NCBI GenBank assembly: GCA_963699015.1
Contig: CAVOSX010000004.1
Location: forward strand, 186,001 to 250,000
Length of the DNA stretch: 64,000 bases
Reading direction: 5' to 3'
From: PALSA-505 sp963699015
GTDB lineage: Bacteria; Actinomycetota; Actinomycetes; Streptosporangiales; Streptosporangiaceae
The notes beneath the pieces were generated by a model, which did not search any database, had not been told where the DNA came from, and saw only the letters and a program-made list of their open reading frames with translations. The position numbers and the translations under genes are program-made. Positions 8,739-17,471 of the stretch are shown here, one piece after another (position 1 is the stretch's first letter; every line of letters begins with the position of its first letter).

Positions 8739-9318
8739 GGTCGCCCCCGGCGACGTGTCAGAAACCGCGATGACTTCGGTCAAGATCGTGGTTGCTGGCG
8801 GGTTCGGCGTGGGCAAGACAACGTTCGTCGGGTCGGTTTCGGAGATCACCCCGCTCACTACCGAGGCAATTATGACCTCGGCGAGCACCGACATCGATGA
8901 CCTGTCAAAGGTGCCGGACAAGACCACCACCACGGTGGCCATGGACTTCGGCCGGATGACCCTAGACGCGGGCCTGATTCTTTACCTGTTCGGGACGCCT
9001 GGCCAGCAGCGGTTCTGGTTCATGTGGGATGACCTCATCAACGGCGCCATCGGCGCGGTGGTCATCGTCGATACCCGAAGGCTGGCGGACTCGTTCCCTG
9101 CGGTGGACTACTTCGAGGCCGCGGGACTGCCGTTCATCGTTGCCGTCAACGGGTTCCATGGCCAATTTCCCTACAGCGTCCCCGATGTCCAGCAGGCGCT
9201 CGCCGTCAGCCCTGAGGTGCCGATTGTGTGCTGTGACGCACGGGAAAGGAAGTCCACCAAGTCAGCGCTCATATCCCTGGTCGAGCATGCCATGGCGATG
9301 CAGATGAGCGTCAGGTAG
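8719..9318 (+). CDS. Conservon small GTPase-like ATP/GTP-binding protein (CvnD type)
   Basis: A 199-residue protein of the CvnD family, which couples conservon sensors to downstream targets. The P-loop GGFGVGKT is at residues 27-34. The switch-II-like segment LFGTPGQQRFWFMWDD lies around 90-105, and the place of the NKxD box is taken by VNGF, as usual in this family. I chose GTG 8719, inside the DUF742 gene, because it leaves the normal short N-terminus; a start at 8674 would add 15 residues of out-of-frame DUF742 sequence. It is the last gene before the tRNA, so the conservon probably ends here. No cytochrome P450 gene follows, as it does in some conservons. Confidence 0.93.
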   Translation: MDFASSKVAPGDVSETAMTSVKIVVAGGFGVGKTTFVGSVSEITPLTTEAIMTSASTDIDDLSKVPDKTTTTVAMDFGRMTLDAGLILYLFGTPGQQRFWFMWDDLINGAIGAVVIVDTRRLADSFPAVDYFEAAGLPFIVAVNGFHGQFPYSVPDVQQALAVSPEVPIVCCDARERKSTKSALISLVEHAMAMQMSVR

Positions 9319-9385
9319 TCATTCCGGGAGCCGCGTCCGCCGCTGAGTACGTCGAAGTAGGCCCTGCTGTAGGGTGCATCCGTCC

Positions 9386-9459
9386 GGGGCGGTAGCTCAG
9401 CCGGTTAGAGCAGCGGACTCATAATCCGCCGGTCCTGGGTTCGAGTCCCAGCCGCCCCA
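9386..9459 (+). tRNA. tRNA with CAT anticodon (Met elongator, or Ile2)
   Basis: A complete 74-base cloverleaf. The acceptor stem pairs GGGGCGG (9386-9392) with CCGCCCC (9452-9458), followed by discriminator A. The D-loop reads AGCTCAGCCGGTTAGAGC. The anticodon stem GCGGA/TCCGC (9413-9417, 9425-9429) encloses loop CTCATAA with anticodon CAT at 9420-9422, and the T-arm contains GGTTCGAGTCC. It lacks the initiator features, so it is elongator Met or the lysidine-modified Ile2, which this reading cannot separate. A tyrosine-integrase remnant points towards its 3' end, so it was probably an integration target. Confidence 0.95.
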
Positions 9460-9493
9460 CACCGCCTGGCCTGCGGAAACGGGCCGATGAAGA

Positions 9494-10462
9494 TCACCAC
9501 GAAGGCCCAGGGGGCCTCCGGGGGAACATACGGGGAACGCCCGTGCAGATGATCATGACCGGCCCGCCTCGCGCACCAGGCTGGCCACCTGTTCGGGGCG
9601 GCCAGGTGGTCACTGACCATGACGTGGTTGTAGCGCTGGTGCACCGCCTGGTCGGCGTGCCCGGCCTCGCGGTGATGTCCAGCCCGCTGAACCGGACCGC
9701 CTTGCGGGAGGAGGAGAACCGGCTTTCCCCGGCCAGCCAGCAGGTCAGCGCCAGCGCGGTGACCGGGCCGACCCCATACAGCCGCGCGGCCAGCACCTTC
9801 GCGCCGGTCAGATGCCGGGCCGCATACCGCAACTGCGTGCGCAGCACCTCCATCCGGGTCTCGACGGCAGCGAGCATGTCCAGGGCGGCGGCGACCTGCA
9901 GTTGCCCGGCCGGCGACAGGTGCGCGGCGGCGCCCTCGCGTAGCGCGGCGAGGCCCTGCCCGGTGCGTAGCGCGCCCTCGCCCAGCCGGGGGGCGCCCTG
10001 GTGGAAGAAGACCGCGTGGACGCGCTGCACCCAGGCGGTGTGCTCGCGGCGCAGGTCGTGGTAGGTCTCCAGCAGCGCCCGGTATTCCAGGATCTGCGCC
10101 GGCGGGATCCAGCACTCCGGCAGCCTGCCCTCGGCAAGCAACTGCCCGCAGATGCCGCGAGAGTCGGTCTTGTCGGTCTTGGCGTGCCGCTTGCGGCCGC
10201 GGGCGGCGGCGGTGCCGGCCGGCTCGCCGACATGCGCGGCGAGCCCAGCCGCGGCCAGTTCCCCGGCGACATACCGCCACCCGGTGCACCCCTCCACCGC
10301 GAACGCGACGTCGGCGCGGCCAGCGAACCGCGCCAGCCAGGCCCGCAGGTGCTCCCGGCCGGCCGGCGCGATCTGGCCGCGCCGCACCTCCCCGGTCACG
10401 GTGTCGAGATAGTCGAACGTCAGCTGCTTCCGGTGGATATCCAGCCCGCCTACGATGGGCAT
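9494..10462 (-). pseudogene. IS110 family transposase, 3'-truncated
   Basis: From ATG 10462 the protein reads like an IS110 transposase: the DEDD RuvC-like domain begins IVGGLDIHRKQLTFDYLD, continues with AFAVEGCTGWRYV and has the Asp pair in KTDKTDSRGI. The C-terminal domain begins YGVGPVTALALTCWLAGESRFSS and stops at FSGLDI near 9675. There the frame passes into unrelated integrase sequence and ends at 9494. The second half of the C-terminal domain, with the catalytic Ser, is missing, so the protein cannot be active. The upstream non-coding part lies at 10463-10780. Confidence 0.8.
9553..9680 (-). pseudogene. Tyrosine integrase, catalytic C-terminal remnant
   Basis: Read on the minus strand, this stretch gives REAGHADQAVHQRYNHV, then MVSDHLAA, and, after a one-base frame change, EQVASLVREAGRS and a stop at 9553. 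The spacing of GH and the nucleophile-like Tyr nine residues later is that of the tyrosine-recombinase active site. The ending matches integrases of actinobacterial integrative elements. Everything upstream, including the R-box, is gone and replaced by an IS110 fragment. Its 3' end faces the tRNA 90 bases away, the normal geometry for a tRNA-integrated element, so this is probably the scar of one. Confidence 0.6.
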
Positions 10463-10834
10463 CGAGACCTCCTCAAGCTCCGAACGGGCGCACGCGCCCC
10501 CATGCGAAATGCCTACCCGGTCAAGCGTGACCCGCGTCTGAGCTGGGGAGGTCTCCAGCACCCGGCCAGCGACCTCAGCCCGGCCCGATGCATGTCATCT
10601 AATAGAGACCGAGGTTCGACGTTGCGGTGTTTGCCGTAGCGTTCAGAGGTCCGACGGGCTGGCTCCCGAACCGCCTGCCGGCCACGTCGGCGTCGTGGTC
10701 TGGCTTTAGATCGAGGTGCCGGCCTGCCGGTTCTCGCCGTGGCGTGGCTCGAAAGACATCGCATGCTGCTAACTGTCAAGCGGGTTGTGCCTCGGTCTTT
10801 CGAGGGGCCTGGGTGGCCGGAGGCGCGAGAGAGG
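10463..10834. other. Non-coding stretch between two IS110 copies
   Basis: No gene is supported here. The part next to 10462 is the 5' flank of the truncated IS110, where elements of this group carry their guide (bridge) RNA. The part near 10785-10840 is one copy of an imperfect repeat also found at 10875-10930. No paired terminal repeats are visible, as expected for IS110. Confidence 0.4.
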
Positions 10835-10930
10835 TCACGGGCCGCTTGAGGTTGTGCGGTGGTCCCGGGTGAGGGTGTGCCTCGGTCTCTTGAGAGGCCT
10901 GGCCGGCCAAGGGTCTGTGGAGGTCACACG
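10785..10930. repeat. Imperfect direct repeat, about 55 bp, spaced by 90
   Basis: 10785-10840 and 10875-10930 share GTGCCTCGGTCT, then a GAGAGGCCTGG-like part, GGCCGG/GGCCAAGG and GAGGTCAC in the same order with an offset of 90 bases. The second copy lies inside the last codons of the intact IS110 transposase; the first lies just beyond its stop. This could be a duplicated element end. Confidence 0.55.
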
Positions 10931-12130
10931 GTGGCCGGGGAATGCGCGGGCTTCGTCATAGTGCTGGCGGGTTTGCAGGCAGTGGTGCAGCATGCCGATG
11001 CCGCGGTTGGTGAGGTTGCGGGCGGCAGCGCTGTAGCTGTCGCCGTGTTCGCGGCGGGCGGTGAAGTGGGCGTGCGCGGCGGGTGAGTGGGCGATCATGG
11101 GCAGGGCCCAGAGGTAGGCAGCCTGGCCGAGGCGCTTGTTGCGGACGACGCGCCTGGTCACGATGGTTTTCATGCCGCTGGCACGGGTGATGGGCGCGGT
11201 GCCGGCGAAGGCTTTCAGCCCGCGGGCGGTGGCGAACCGGGTCCGGTCATCGCCGATCTCGGCGAGGATCCGGGCGCCCAGCACGGTGCCCAGGCCGGGG
11301 AAGCTGGTGATGATGTCGGCGTCTGGGTGCTGGCTGAAGGCGGTGGCCAGGGACTCCTCGAGCCGGGCGACGCCGTCGATAGCGGTGTCCAGGGCGTGCA
11401 GCAGCGCGGTGGCGTGCCCGGCCATCGCGGCTTCTGCTAGCGGTGGCTGGCGGAGCTGCTCGCAGTGCAAGGCGGTGCGGATGGCTGCCACGGCTGCCGG
11501 GATGCCGCGTGTTCTGCCCGCGCGGCGCAGCGCCGCGGTGAGCGCGGATTTACCCGCGAGCTGGCCACGAGCCGGGGAGGGTGCCAGGTGCAGGGTCGCG
11601 CGGGCTTCCCGGCTGGCCAGATCCGGGAAGGCGGCCAGGAAGGACGGGTAGTACTGGCGCAGCACGGAGCGGAGTTTGCTGGCTATCTGCATCCGGTCCC
11701 AGACCGCATCCTGATGGGCACGGGCCAGCACGTGAATCGACTGGGCCAGCTCAGAGTCACACGGCGGCGGCCGGTGGCTGCGCGGATCGGTGCGCAGGAT
11801 ATTGGCCAGCACCAGCGCATCCCCGGCGTCGCTCTTGGCGCGGCTGGGTGAATGCCGGTCGCGGTAACGCGATACCGCCAGCGGGTTGATCGCGATCAGC
11901 GGTACTCCTGCCGCGCGCAGCGCTGCGGGCAGCAGGCCCTTGGCGGTCTCGATGGCCACTGTGATGGGCCCGGCGCTGGACCGCTGCTGCTCGGAGAGCA
12001 TGTTCATCAGCTGGCTGAACCCGGCCACGGTGTCGTCGATCCGCATCCGGGCCAATTGCGTTCCCGTCTCGTCCACCACGCTGACATCGTGATGATTTTC
12101 TGCCCAGTCGATCCCGCACCACAGTTGCAC
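10835..12130 (-). CDS. IS110 family transposase, full length
   Basis: A 431-residue DEDD recombinase of the IS110 family. The N-terminal RuvC-like domain has the Asp in CGIDWAENHHD, the Glu in VAIETAKG and the paired Asp in AKSDAGDALVLANILRTD. The middle is helical, and the C-terminal domain runs from SFPGLGTVLGARILAEIG through LKAFAGTAPITRASG with the Ser expected to serve as nucleophile. No frame break is seen, so this copy may be functional. The final 25 residues (PARPLKRPRHTLTRDHR) fall on an imperfect repeat and look like an added tail. Such enzymes use a bridge RNA from the non-coding flank to choose target and donor. Confidence 0.9.
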   Translation of the reverse strand: MQLWCGIDWAENHHDVSVVDETGTQLARMRIDDTVAGFSQLMNMLSEQQRSSAGPITVAIETAKGLLPAALRAAGVPLIAINPLAVSRYRDRHSPSRAKSDAGDALVLANILRTDPRSHRPPPCDSELAQSIHVLARAHQDAVWDRMQIASKLRSVLRQYYPSFLAAFPDLASREARATLHLAPSPARGQLAGKSALTAALRRAGRTRGIPAAVAAIRTALHCEQLRQPPLAEAAMAGHATALLHALDTAIDGVARLEESLATAFSQHPDADIITSFPGLGTVLGARILAEIGDDRTRFATARGLKAFAGTAPITRASGMKTIVTRRVVRNKRLGQAAYLWALPMIAHSPAAHAHFTARREHGDSYSAAARNLTNRGIGMLHHCLQTRQHYDEARAFPGHRVTSTDPWPARPLKRPRHTLTRDHRTTSSGP

Positions 12131-12469
12131 AGGCCATTCCTCCTCAAGCGTTGCCGTCTCCGGTCAGCCAGGTCAGCCGGAGACGCGCAGCGCCCTAATG
12201 ACGAGGCCTCGGCGGGCCGACATCGCATCAGCCGTTCACATCCTCCGGACCCTTCACCGCTGCCGGTCTTCGACAGGACTAGGAGAAGTCCGAGGCGATG
12301 AAGGCATGCCAGGTGAGGTTGACCCACCACGATCTTCAGCCGAAAAGGGCCAGCACCCCGGCAGCAACACCCGGCTACCGGCTCATTAGAGGCGCGAGCG
12401 CCAGCAGATCCGGTATTGGGCATGCCCGCCATGGTCGCCTGTTCCCTGATGACGATTTTGGAGCGTGCT
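12131..12469 (-). ncRNA. Candidate IS110 bridge RNA region
   Basis: About 340 non-coding bases lie directly upstream of the full-length IS110 transposase. In IS110-group elements the left-end non-coding region is transcribed into a structured guide RNA with target- and donor-binding loops. I infer the RNA from position only; I have not derived its fold. Confidence 0.3.
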
Positions 12470-12999
12470 GTGACGGCAGTAATGATCGGGATCGATCCGC
12501 ATAAGAGTTCGCATAAGGCGGTGGCGATCAGCGCGGCGGAGGAGTCCTTGGGCGAGCTGCGGGTCCGCGCCAGCGCGGAGCAGGCCGGCGGCTGGTCGCG
12601 TGGGCGGCGTCCTGGCCGGAGCGGACGTGGGCGGTGGAGGGCGCCGGCGGGCTGGGTCATCTGCTGGCCCAGCATCTGGTCACCGCCGGGGAGCGGGTGC
12701 TGGACGTGCCGCCCGAGCTGGCCGCCCGGGCGCGGCTATTGCAGGCCGGTGACACGAACGAGAACGACCCGGACGACGCGCTGTCGGTCGCTGTCGCGGC
12801 GCTGCGGTCGAAGGCCCGGCGCCAGGTGCTGGCCGAGGATCACGCGGCTGTGCTGAAGGTGCGGGCCAAGCGGCACCGTGACCTGGCCCGCTCCCGTAAC
12901 CAGGTGGCCTGCCGGCTCCACGCGGTGCTATGCGACCTGGTCGCTGGCGGCGTCACCAAGGAGATCACCGCAGCTCAGGCCGCCCGCATCCTGGAGTAG
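12470..12999 (+). pseudogene. IS110 family transposase, N-terminal fragment with frameshift
   Basis: The frame opens MIGIDPHKSSHKAVAISAAEESLGELRVRAS, the N-terminus of another IS110 subgroup. It continues in a different frame from about 12600 as VEGAGGLGHLLAQHLVTAGERVLDVPPELAARARLL and then DALSVAVAALRS. It ends at 12999, after TKEITAAQAARILE, without the C-terminal catalytic domain. So it is both frameshifted and truncated. It lies directly before an integrase fragment in the same orientation. Confidence 0.75.
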
Positions 13000-13039
13000 G
13001 TCACCCCGTCCGGGTCTCAGCCCGGCCGGGAGGTGCCCG

Positions 13040-13395
13040 ATGACCACTGCTCCATCCACTGCCCTCGTTACCATCCAGCCACCCTTCACCCGATCCCGAA
13101 CGCCTCGCCCTCGCCGGTTTCCTGGCCGGGTACCGCAGGCTGACCCGCGAGGCGGACGCGCTGGACCTGCGCCGGTTCACCGCCTGGTGCCACACGCGCC
13201 TCCTGGCTCTTTTCGCCGTCCGCCGCGCTGTCATCGAAAGGCTTTGGCCGCGATCTGGAAGCCAGGGGACGTGCTCGTGCCACCGTCACCCGCCGGCTGT
13301 GCACCATCACCGGGTTCTACAAGTACGCCGTCGAGGAAGAGCTCCTCGATCATCCCCCGGCCGCTCATGCCCGGCGGCCGCGGCTGGACGTCGTG
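13040..13395 (+). pseudogene. Site-specific integrase, N-terminal core-binding fragment
   Basis: After GGGAGGTGCCCGATG the sequence, read through two frame changes (near 13090 and 13235), gives DPERLALAGFLAGYRRLTREA, DLRRFTAWC, then FGRDLEARGRARATVTRRL and TITGFYKYAVEEELLDHPPA. This is the SAM-like core-binding domain that starts many actinobacterial tyrosine integrases. No catalytic domain follows; the neighbouring oxidoreductase operon starts about 60 bases on. It may or may not belong with the C-terminal remnant at 9553-9680. Confidence 0.6.
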
Positions 13396-13459
13396 GTTGG
13401 GCATGGTCTGTCTTTCGTGGACGGTGATCAGTCTGGACGCGTTGTGATAGCCCAAGTCG

Positions 13460-15656
13460 TCACCGGAGGGAGGAGATGAGCCGGCCCGGCGTGATCGGCA
13501 GCTCGCGGATGCGGACGCCGACGGCGTCGAAGACCGCGTTGGCGACGGCAGGAGCGACGCCCGTCGCTGAGAGTTCGCCGATGCCTTTCGCTCCAAGTGG
13601 GCCGGCCGCGTCGTCCGTCTCCTCGATGAAGGCGATGTCGATCGCCGCCGGGATGTCGGCGTTGACGGGGAGGGCGACGCCGGCGAGGTTCTGGGAGTGC
13701 CAGCGTCCGAGCTGTGGTTCGAGCACGCTGGCTTCGCTGGTCGCCATCCCCCAGCCCCAGACAATTCCTCCGATCATCTGCGAGCGCGCGGTACGCTCGT
13801 TGATGATCTGCCCGGCACTGTAGACACCGGTCGCGCGACGCAGCCGTACCAGGCCAAGCGCCTCGTCGACGCCAACCTCGACGAAGACGACCCCGAACGT
13901 TCGCGTCGCGACCTCGGCGGGGCCGGCGTTGAACATTGGCGCCGCCTGCCAGGTTGAAAGCGCCCTCGACGGTGATGGTGCCGCCTGCTCTGGCGACGAG
14001 TCCGGCGAGCCGGATCCGCTGCGAGCCGCGGCGGAGGTGACCGTCGCTCGCTGTGACCTCTTCGATCGGCCAGCCGGCAACGTCGGCGAGACGCGCGAGG
14101 AGCTGCCTGGCGCCGGCCAGGACCGCGGCGCCCATTCCGATGGTGATGCTGGAGCCGTAGGCGGGGCCGGCGAAAGGAAGAGCGCTGTCGCCGGCCTGAA
14201 GCTCGATCGCCTCAGGCTCAAGTCCCAGGACGCTGGCCGCGATCTGCGGGAAGATCGTCGGCGGCCCCTGCCCGAGGTCGGTGACCCCGGACTGGATTGT
14301 CAGGTGACCGTCGGCGTCGAGGATCAGTCGTGCCTGGGAAGGAAAGCGGAATTGTCCTTGGGTGGCATCGGCGACGCCGCACCCGAGCCTCCAGTGGCCG
14401 TCCCGCGTGCCGCCTTCTGGACGGTCGCGCCAGCCAAAGCGACGAACGCCTTCCATGTAGGCCTGGACGAGCCTCTTCGACGACCAGGGCTTCCCGCTCA
14501 CCGGCTCGCGCTCGGCGTAATTCAGCAAGCGCAAGTCGACCGGGTCGGTTCGAGTCGCGCGCGCCAGCTCATCCATTGCACAGCCGAGAGCCCACGTGCC
14601 CGGGCCGTCGATCGGAGAGCGCAGGAAGGTCGGCAGGTTGACGTGGCCGCGGCGCACACGTTGCGACGTCGCGATCGCCGGTGAGGCGTACAGCGCCCCG
14701 GCCGTCACCGAGCCGAACTCGACGTAGTCGTCAGTGAGCGCGGTGACGTTGAAAACGTCGTGGCGGATGCCGGTCAGGGCGCCATTTGCCCGGGCCGCGA
14801 GCGTGACGTCCTGGCTCATCCACGGCTGATAGCCGACGTTCGCATACATCTGCGCTCGCGTCAGCACGAGCTTGACCGGCCGATCGACGACGCGAGCTGC
14901 CATCGCGGCGAGGATCTCGTGCGGCCAGATGAAGGCCTTGGCGCCAAACCCGCCTCCCGTGTGCGGGCAGACGACATACACGGAAGACGGGACGATGCCG
15001 AAGACCGCGGCCAGCGTCGACTGGACGGCGTAGAGGTGCTGAACCGAGTCGTAAACCGTCAGCTGATCGCCTGACCAGTGCGCGAGAATCGCCGACGGCT
15101 CCATCGGATTGTTGTGCCGCGACGGCTGTGTGTAGCGGGCGGCGACCGAGACCACCGCGTCACTGACTGCGGCGTCGATGTCGCCCACGCCGACGTCGAG
15201 CGAACTGAGCGCGGCGTAGCTGGCAGGCTCCGGCTTCTGCGCGTCGGCCTGCTCAGGGTGCTGCCACGGCTCCTCTTCGATCTCGACCCGGACTCGGCTC
15301 GCCGCTTCCTCGGCGGCCTCGAGCGTGTCGGCCAAGACCATCGCCACCGGCTGCCCGTGGTAGAGAACACGTTCGCCTTGCAACGGCAGATGGCGCGTCG
15401 CGAGCGGGGGAACGGACTGTTCGGCGAAACCCTTCGCCGGACGCGGAAGGTCGCCGGCGACCAGGACGCGCTGGACCCCAGGCACTGCCATGGCCTCGCG
15501 CGTGTCGGTCGCCGTGATGACGCCTGCCGCTACCGTGGCGCCGACGAGCACGGCGTGCAGCTGACCTTCGACCTCGAAGTCGGCTGCGTAATGCGCAGCC
15601 CCGCTCACCTTGACCGGCCCGTCGAGCCGTGCCAGCCCTTCCCCGATTCGCGTCAT
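13460..15656 (-). pseudogene. Aldehyde oxidoreductase molybdenum-binding subunit (PaoC type), one frameshift
   Basis: The catalytic large subunit of a xanthine-oxidase-family enzyme, about 730 residues when read across a frameshift. The N-terminal domain opens LDGPVKVSGAAHYAADFEVEG. Molybdopterin-binding segments include NNPMEPSAILAHW, HTGGGFGAKAF and LRSPIDGPGTW. After a one-base frame change near 13940 the C-terminus continues as MFNAGPAEVATRTFGVVFVEV and contains GAKGIGE, with the catalytic Glu expected to activate the substrate. The break lies in a GC-rich run and could be a sequencing error. It overlaps the FAD-subunit gene by four bases and would need a XdhC-like cofactor maturase, not seen here. 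Confidence 0.8.
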
Positions 15657-16627
15657 GACACAGCCTCTTCGAGCGCACGGAGGACGGCGTTTTGTGCCAG
15701 CGGGATCTTGTAGGCGCTGCCTGGGAGCGCCTTCGCTTCAGCGAACCCTTCGCGCACCGCCGCCGGGATCGTTTGCGAACCAAGCCGAACTCCGGCGAGC
15801 AATTGCTCGGTTCGCTCGAGACGCCACGGCTTCATCGCGACCGAGCCGACAGCGACTCGCGCCCGCGAGATCAAATCGCCGTCAAGGTCGAGCACGACGG
15901 CCGCGGAGACCAGCGCGTACTCGTAGCTCTCTCGCGCGCGCACCTTGACGTATGCCGAATTCGGCGCAAAGCCATTGAGCTCGAACGAGGCGATGATCTC
16001 CCCAGGCCGCAGAACATGATGTGCGGCAGGGTTGACGCCCGGTAGCACGTGCAGCTCGCGGATCGGGAACCGCCGCCCGCCGGTGCCGTCGACGGTGACG
16101 ACCTCGGCATCCAAGGCCGCGAGGGCAGTTGCCGGATCAGACGGCTGAACGGCGACGCAGTCATCGCTCCAGCCGAAGATCGCATGATCCTGGTTCAGCC
16201 CGGTACGGGCGGCGCAACCCGACCCGGCCCGCCGCTTGTTGCACGGCGTCGGGCTCTCGGAACGAAAGTACGGGCAGCGCGTCCTCTGCAGAGGATTGCC
16301 GCCGATCGTGGCCAGATTGCGCAACTGCGCCGACGCGGCCTTATGAATCGCCTGCCGCAGCACCGGGAACCTCCTCGCGACCAGCTCGTGCGCGGCCACT
16401 ACGTTCAGCGACGCCAGCGCGCCGATGCGGACGACGTCACCCTCGGCGTAGATGTCAGCGCCACCGGCGAGAGCGCTGATGTCGATCACCGTTTCGGGCT
16501 CGAGGACGCCGAGCCGCATCCAGTTCAAAAGCTCCGTACCTCCGGCAAGGACAGCAGCACGCGGCTCAGACGCAGCTTTTACCGCGTCCTGGTACGAACG
16601 GGCACGCTGGTAGGCGAAAGGCTTCAC
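15653..16627 (-). CDS. Aldehyde oxidoreductase FAD-binding subunit (PaoB/YagS type)
   Basis: A 324-residue FAD subunit that passes electrons from the molybdenum subunit's iron-sulphur partner. FAD-binding segments are LAGGTELLNWMRLG (about 27-40) and ATIGGNPLQRTRCPY (106-120). Between them and the usual C-terminal domain is a Cys-bearing insert with Cys118, Cys129, Cys138 and Cys157. In E. coli PaoB the equivalent insert binds an extra [4Fe-4S] cluster, which plain xanthine dehydrogenase subunits lack. GTG 16627 overlaps the small-subunit stop (GTGA). The order small, FAD, large matches paoABC. The substrate is probably an aldehyde, by family. Confidence 0.87.
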   Translation of the reverse strand: MKPFAYQRARSYQDAVKAASEPRAAVLAGGTELLNWMRLGVLEPETVIDISALAGGADIYAEGDVVRIGALASLNVVAAHELVARRFPVLRQAIHKAASAQLRNLATIGGNPLQRTRCPYFRSESPTPCNKRRAGSGCAARTGLNQDHAIFGWSDDCVAVQPSDPATALAALDAEVVTVDGTGGRRFPIRELHVLPGVNPAAHHVLRPGEIIASFELNGFAPNSAYVKVRARESYEYALVSAAVVLDLDGDLISRARVAVGSVAMKPWRLERTEQLLAGVRLGSQTIPAAVREGFAEAKALPGSAYKIPLAQNAVLRALEEAVS

Positions 16628-17211
16628 TCGATTACCTCCGACGCTGCTTTGACGGCTTCGACGATCTGCGGGTAGGCCGAACAGCGGCAGAGGTTGCCGC
16701 TCATCCATTCGCGAATCTCGACTTCGTCGGCCGTGTGTCCCTCGGCGATGCAGGCGACCGCGGACATGATCTGGCCCGAAGTGCAGAAGCCGCACTGAAA
16801 TGCGTCATGGTCGATGAAGGCCTGCTGCACCGGATGGAGCAGACCGTCTGGCGCCAACCCCTCGATCGTCGTTACCCGGCGCCCCTCCAAGGAGGCCAGC
16901 AAGATCATGCAGGCGTTCACGCGGCGGTCGTCGACGAGCACCGTGCACGTCCCGCACTCGCCACGGTTACAGCCCTTTTTCGTCCCGGTCAGCGAGAGCC
17001 GTTCCCTGAGAAAGTCGAGCAGCGTCACGCGCGCGTCGACGTGAGCACTGACGGGCTTGCCGTTGATCGTGATGGTGACCGACACGGTCGTCGAACTTTC
17101 CGAACGGACGGTCATGCCGAACCGCCGCCGGCGGCCAGCAACACCAGGAGCATCCAAGGACGTTTCAGTGCTTCCAGCCGGGCAAGTGACCTGATCATTC
17201 GACCTGATCAT
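16624..17211 (-). CDS. Aldehyde oxidoreductase [2Fe-2S] subunit (PaoA type)
   Basis: A 195-residue iron-sulphur subunit. The ferredoxin-like cluster is ligated by Cys81, Cys86, Cys89 and Cys101 (CNRGECGTC then NAC). The second cluster, in the helical C-terminal domain, uses Cys140, Cys143, Cys175 and Cys177 (CGFC, CRC). I chose ATG 17211 because AAGGAG stands just before it; a longer reading to 17328 has no ribosome site and a charged, unlikely N-terminus. E. coli PaoA has a Tat signal; here the N-terminus has RRRR but no clear hydrophobic core, so the enzyme is probably cytoplasmic. First gene of the three-gene operon. Confidence 0.9.
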   Translation of the reverse strand: MIRSNDQVTCPAGSTETSLDAPGVAGRRRRFGMTVRSESSTTVSVTITINGKPVSAHVDARVTLLDFLRERLSLTGTKKGCNRGECGTCTVLVDDRRVNACMILLASLEGRRVTTIEGLAPDGLLHPVQQAFIDHDAFQCGFCTSGQIMSAVACIAEGHTADEVEIREWMSGNLCRCSAYPQIVEAVKAASEVIE

Positions 17212-17471
17212 TGCTTTCTCCTTGCTGCCTGAGCGGGGCCGCTGCTGCTCCGTTGTACCCTGCCGACGCTGCCTCGGTCGGGAATCTTCCGTGTCGCCAT
17301 GCGTGCTGTCCTTTGTGCCCTGTGTCACCGCCGGGCCGGTCGTCGTGATCGGGTCGTGGCCTCCCTGCCATCATCATGCCCGCAGGGCACCGCTCGCCTC
17401 GGCCAGTGGACAGCGCAACTGGCCAGGATCGGCCCGACCAGGGCCGGGCCCGGAGCAGGCTGGCAGAGGAG

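Larger units (their letters stand above)
10835..12469 (-). mobile_element. IS110-type insertion sequence (approximate extent)
   Basis: The intact transposase plus its 5' non-coding flank. IS110 elements lack clear terminal inverted repeats and target duplications, so exact ends cannot be drawn from one copy. Bases 12131-12469 have no gene and are the candidate bridge-RNA region. Confidence 0.5.

Noticed and set aside
9405..10289. 294-codon minus-strand frame reading through the tRNA
   Set aside because: Only the short integrase-like part (9620-9680) is meaningful; the rest is a shadow of the IS110 frame and antisense tRNA.
13929..14684. 251-codon plus-strand frame
   Set aside because: Antisense to the molybdenum subunit, which has clear family motifs on the minus strand.
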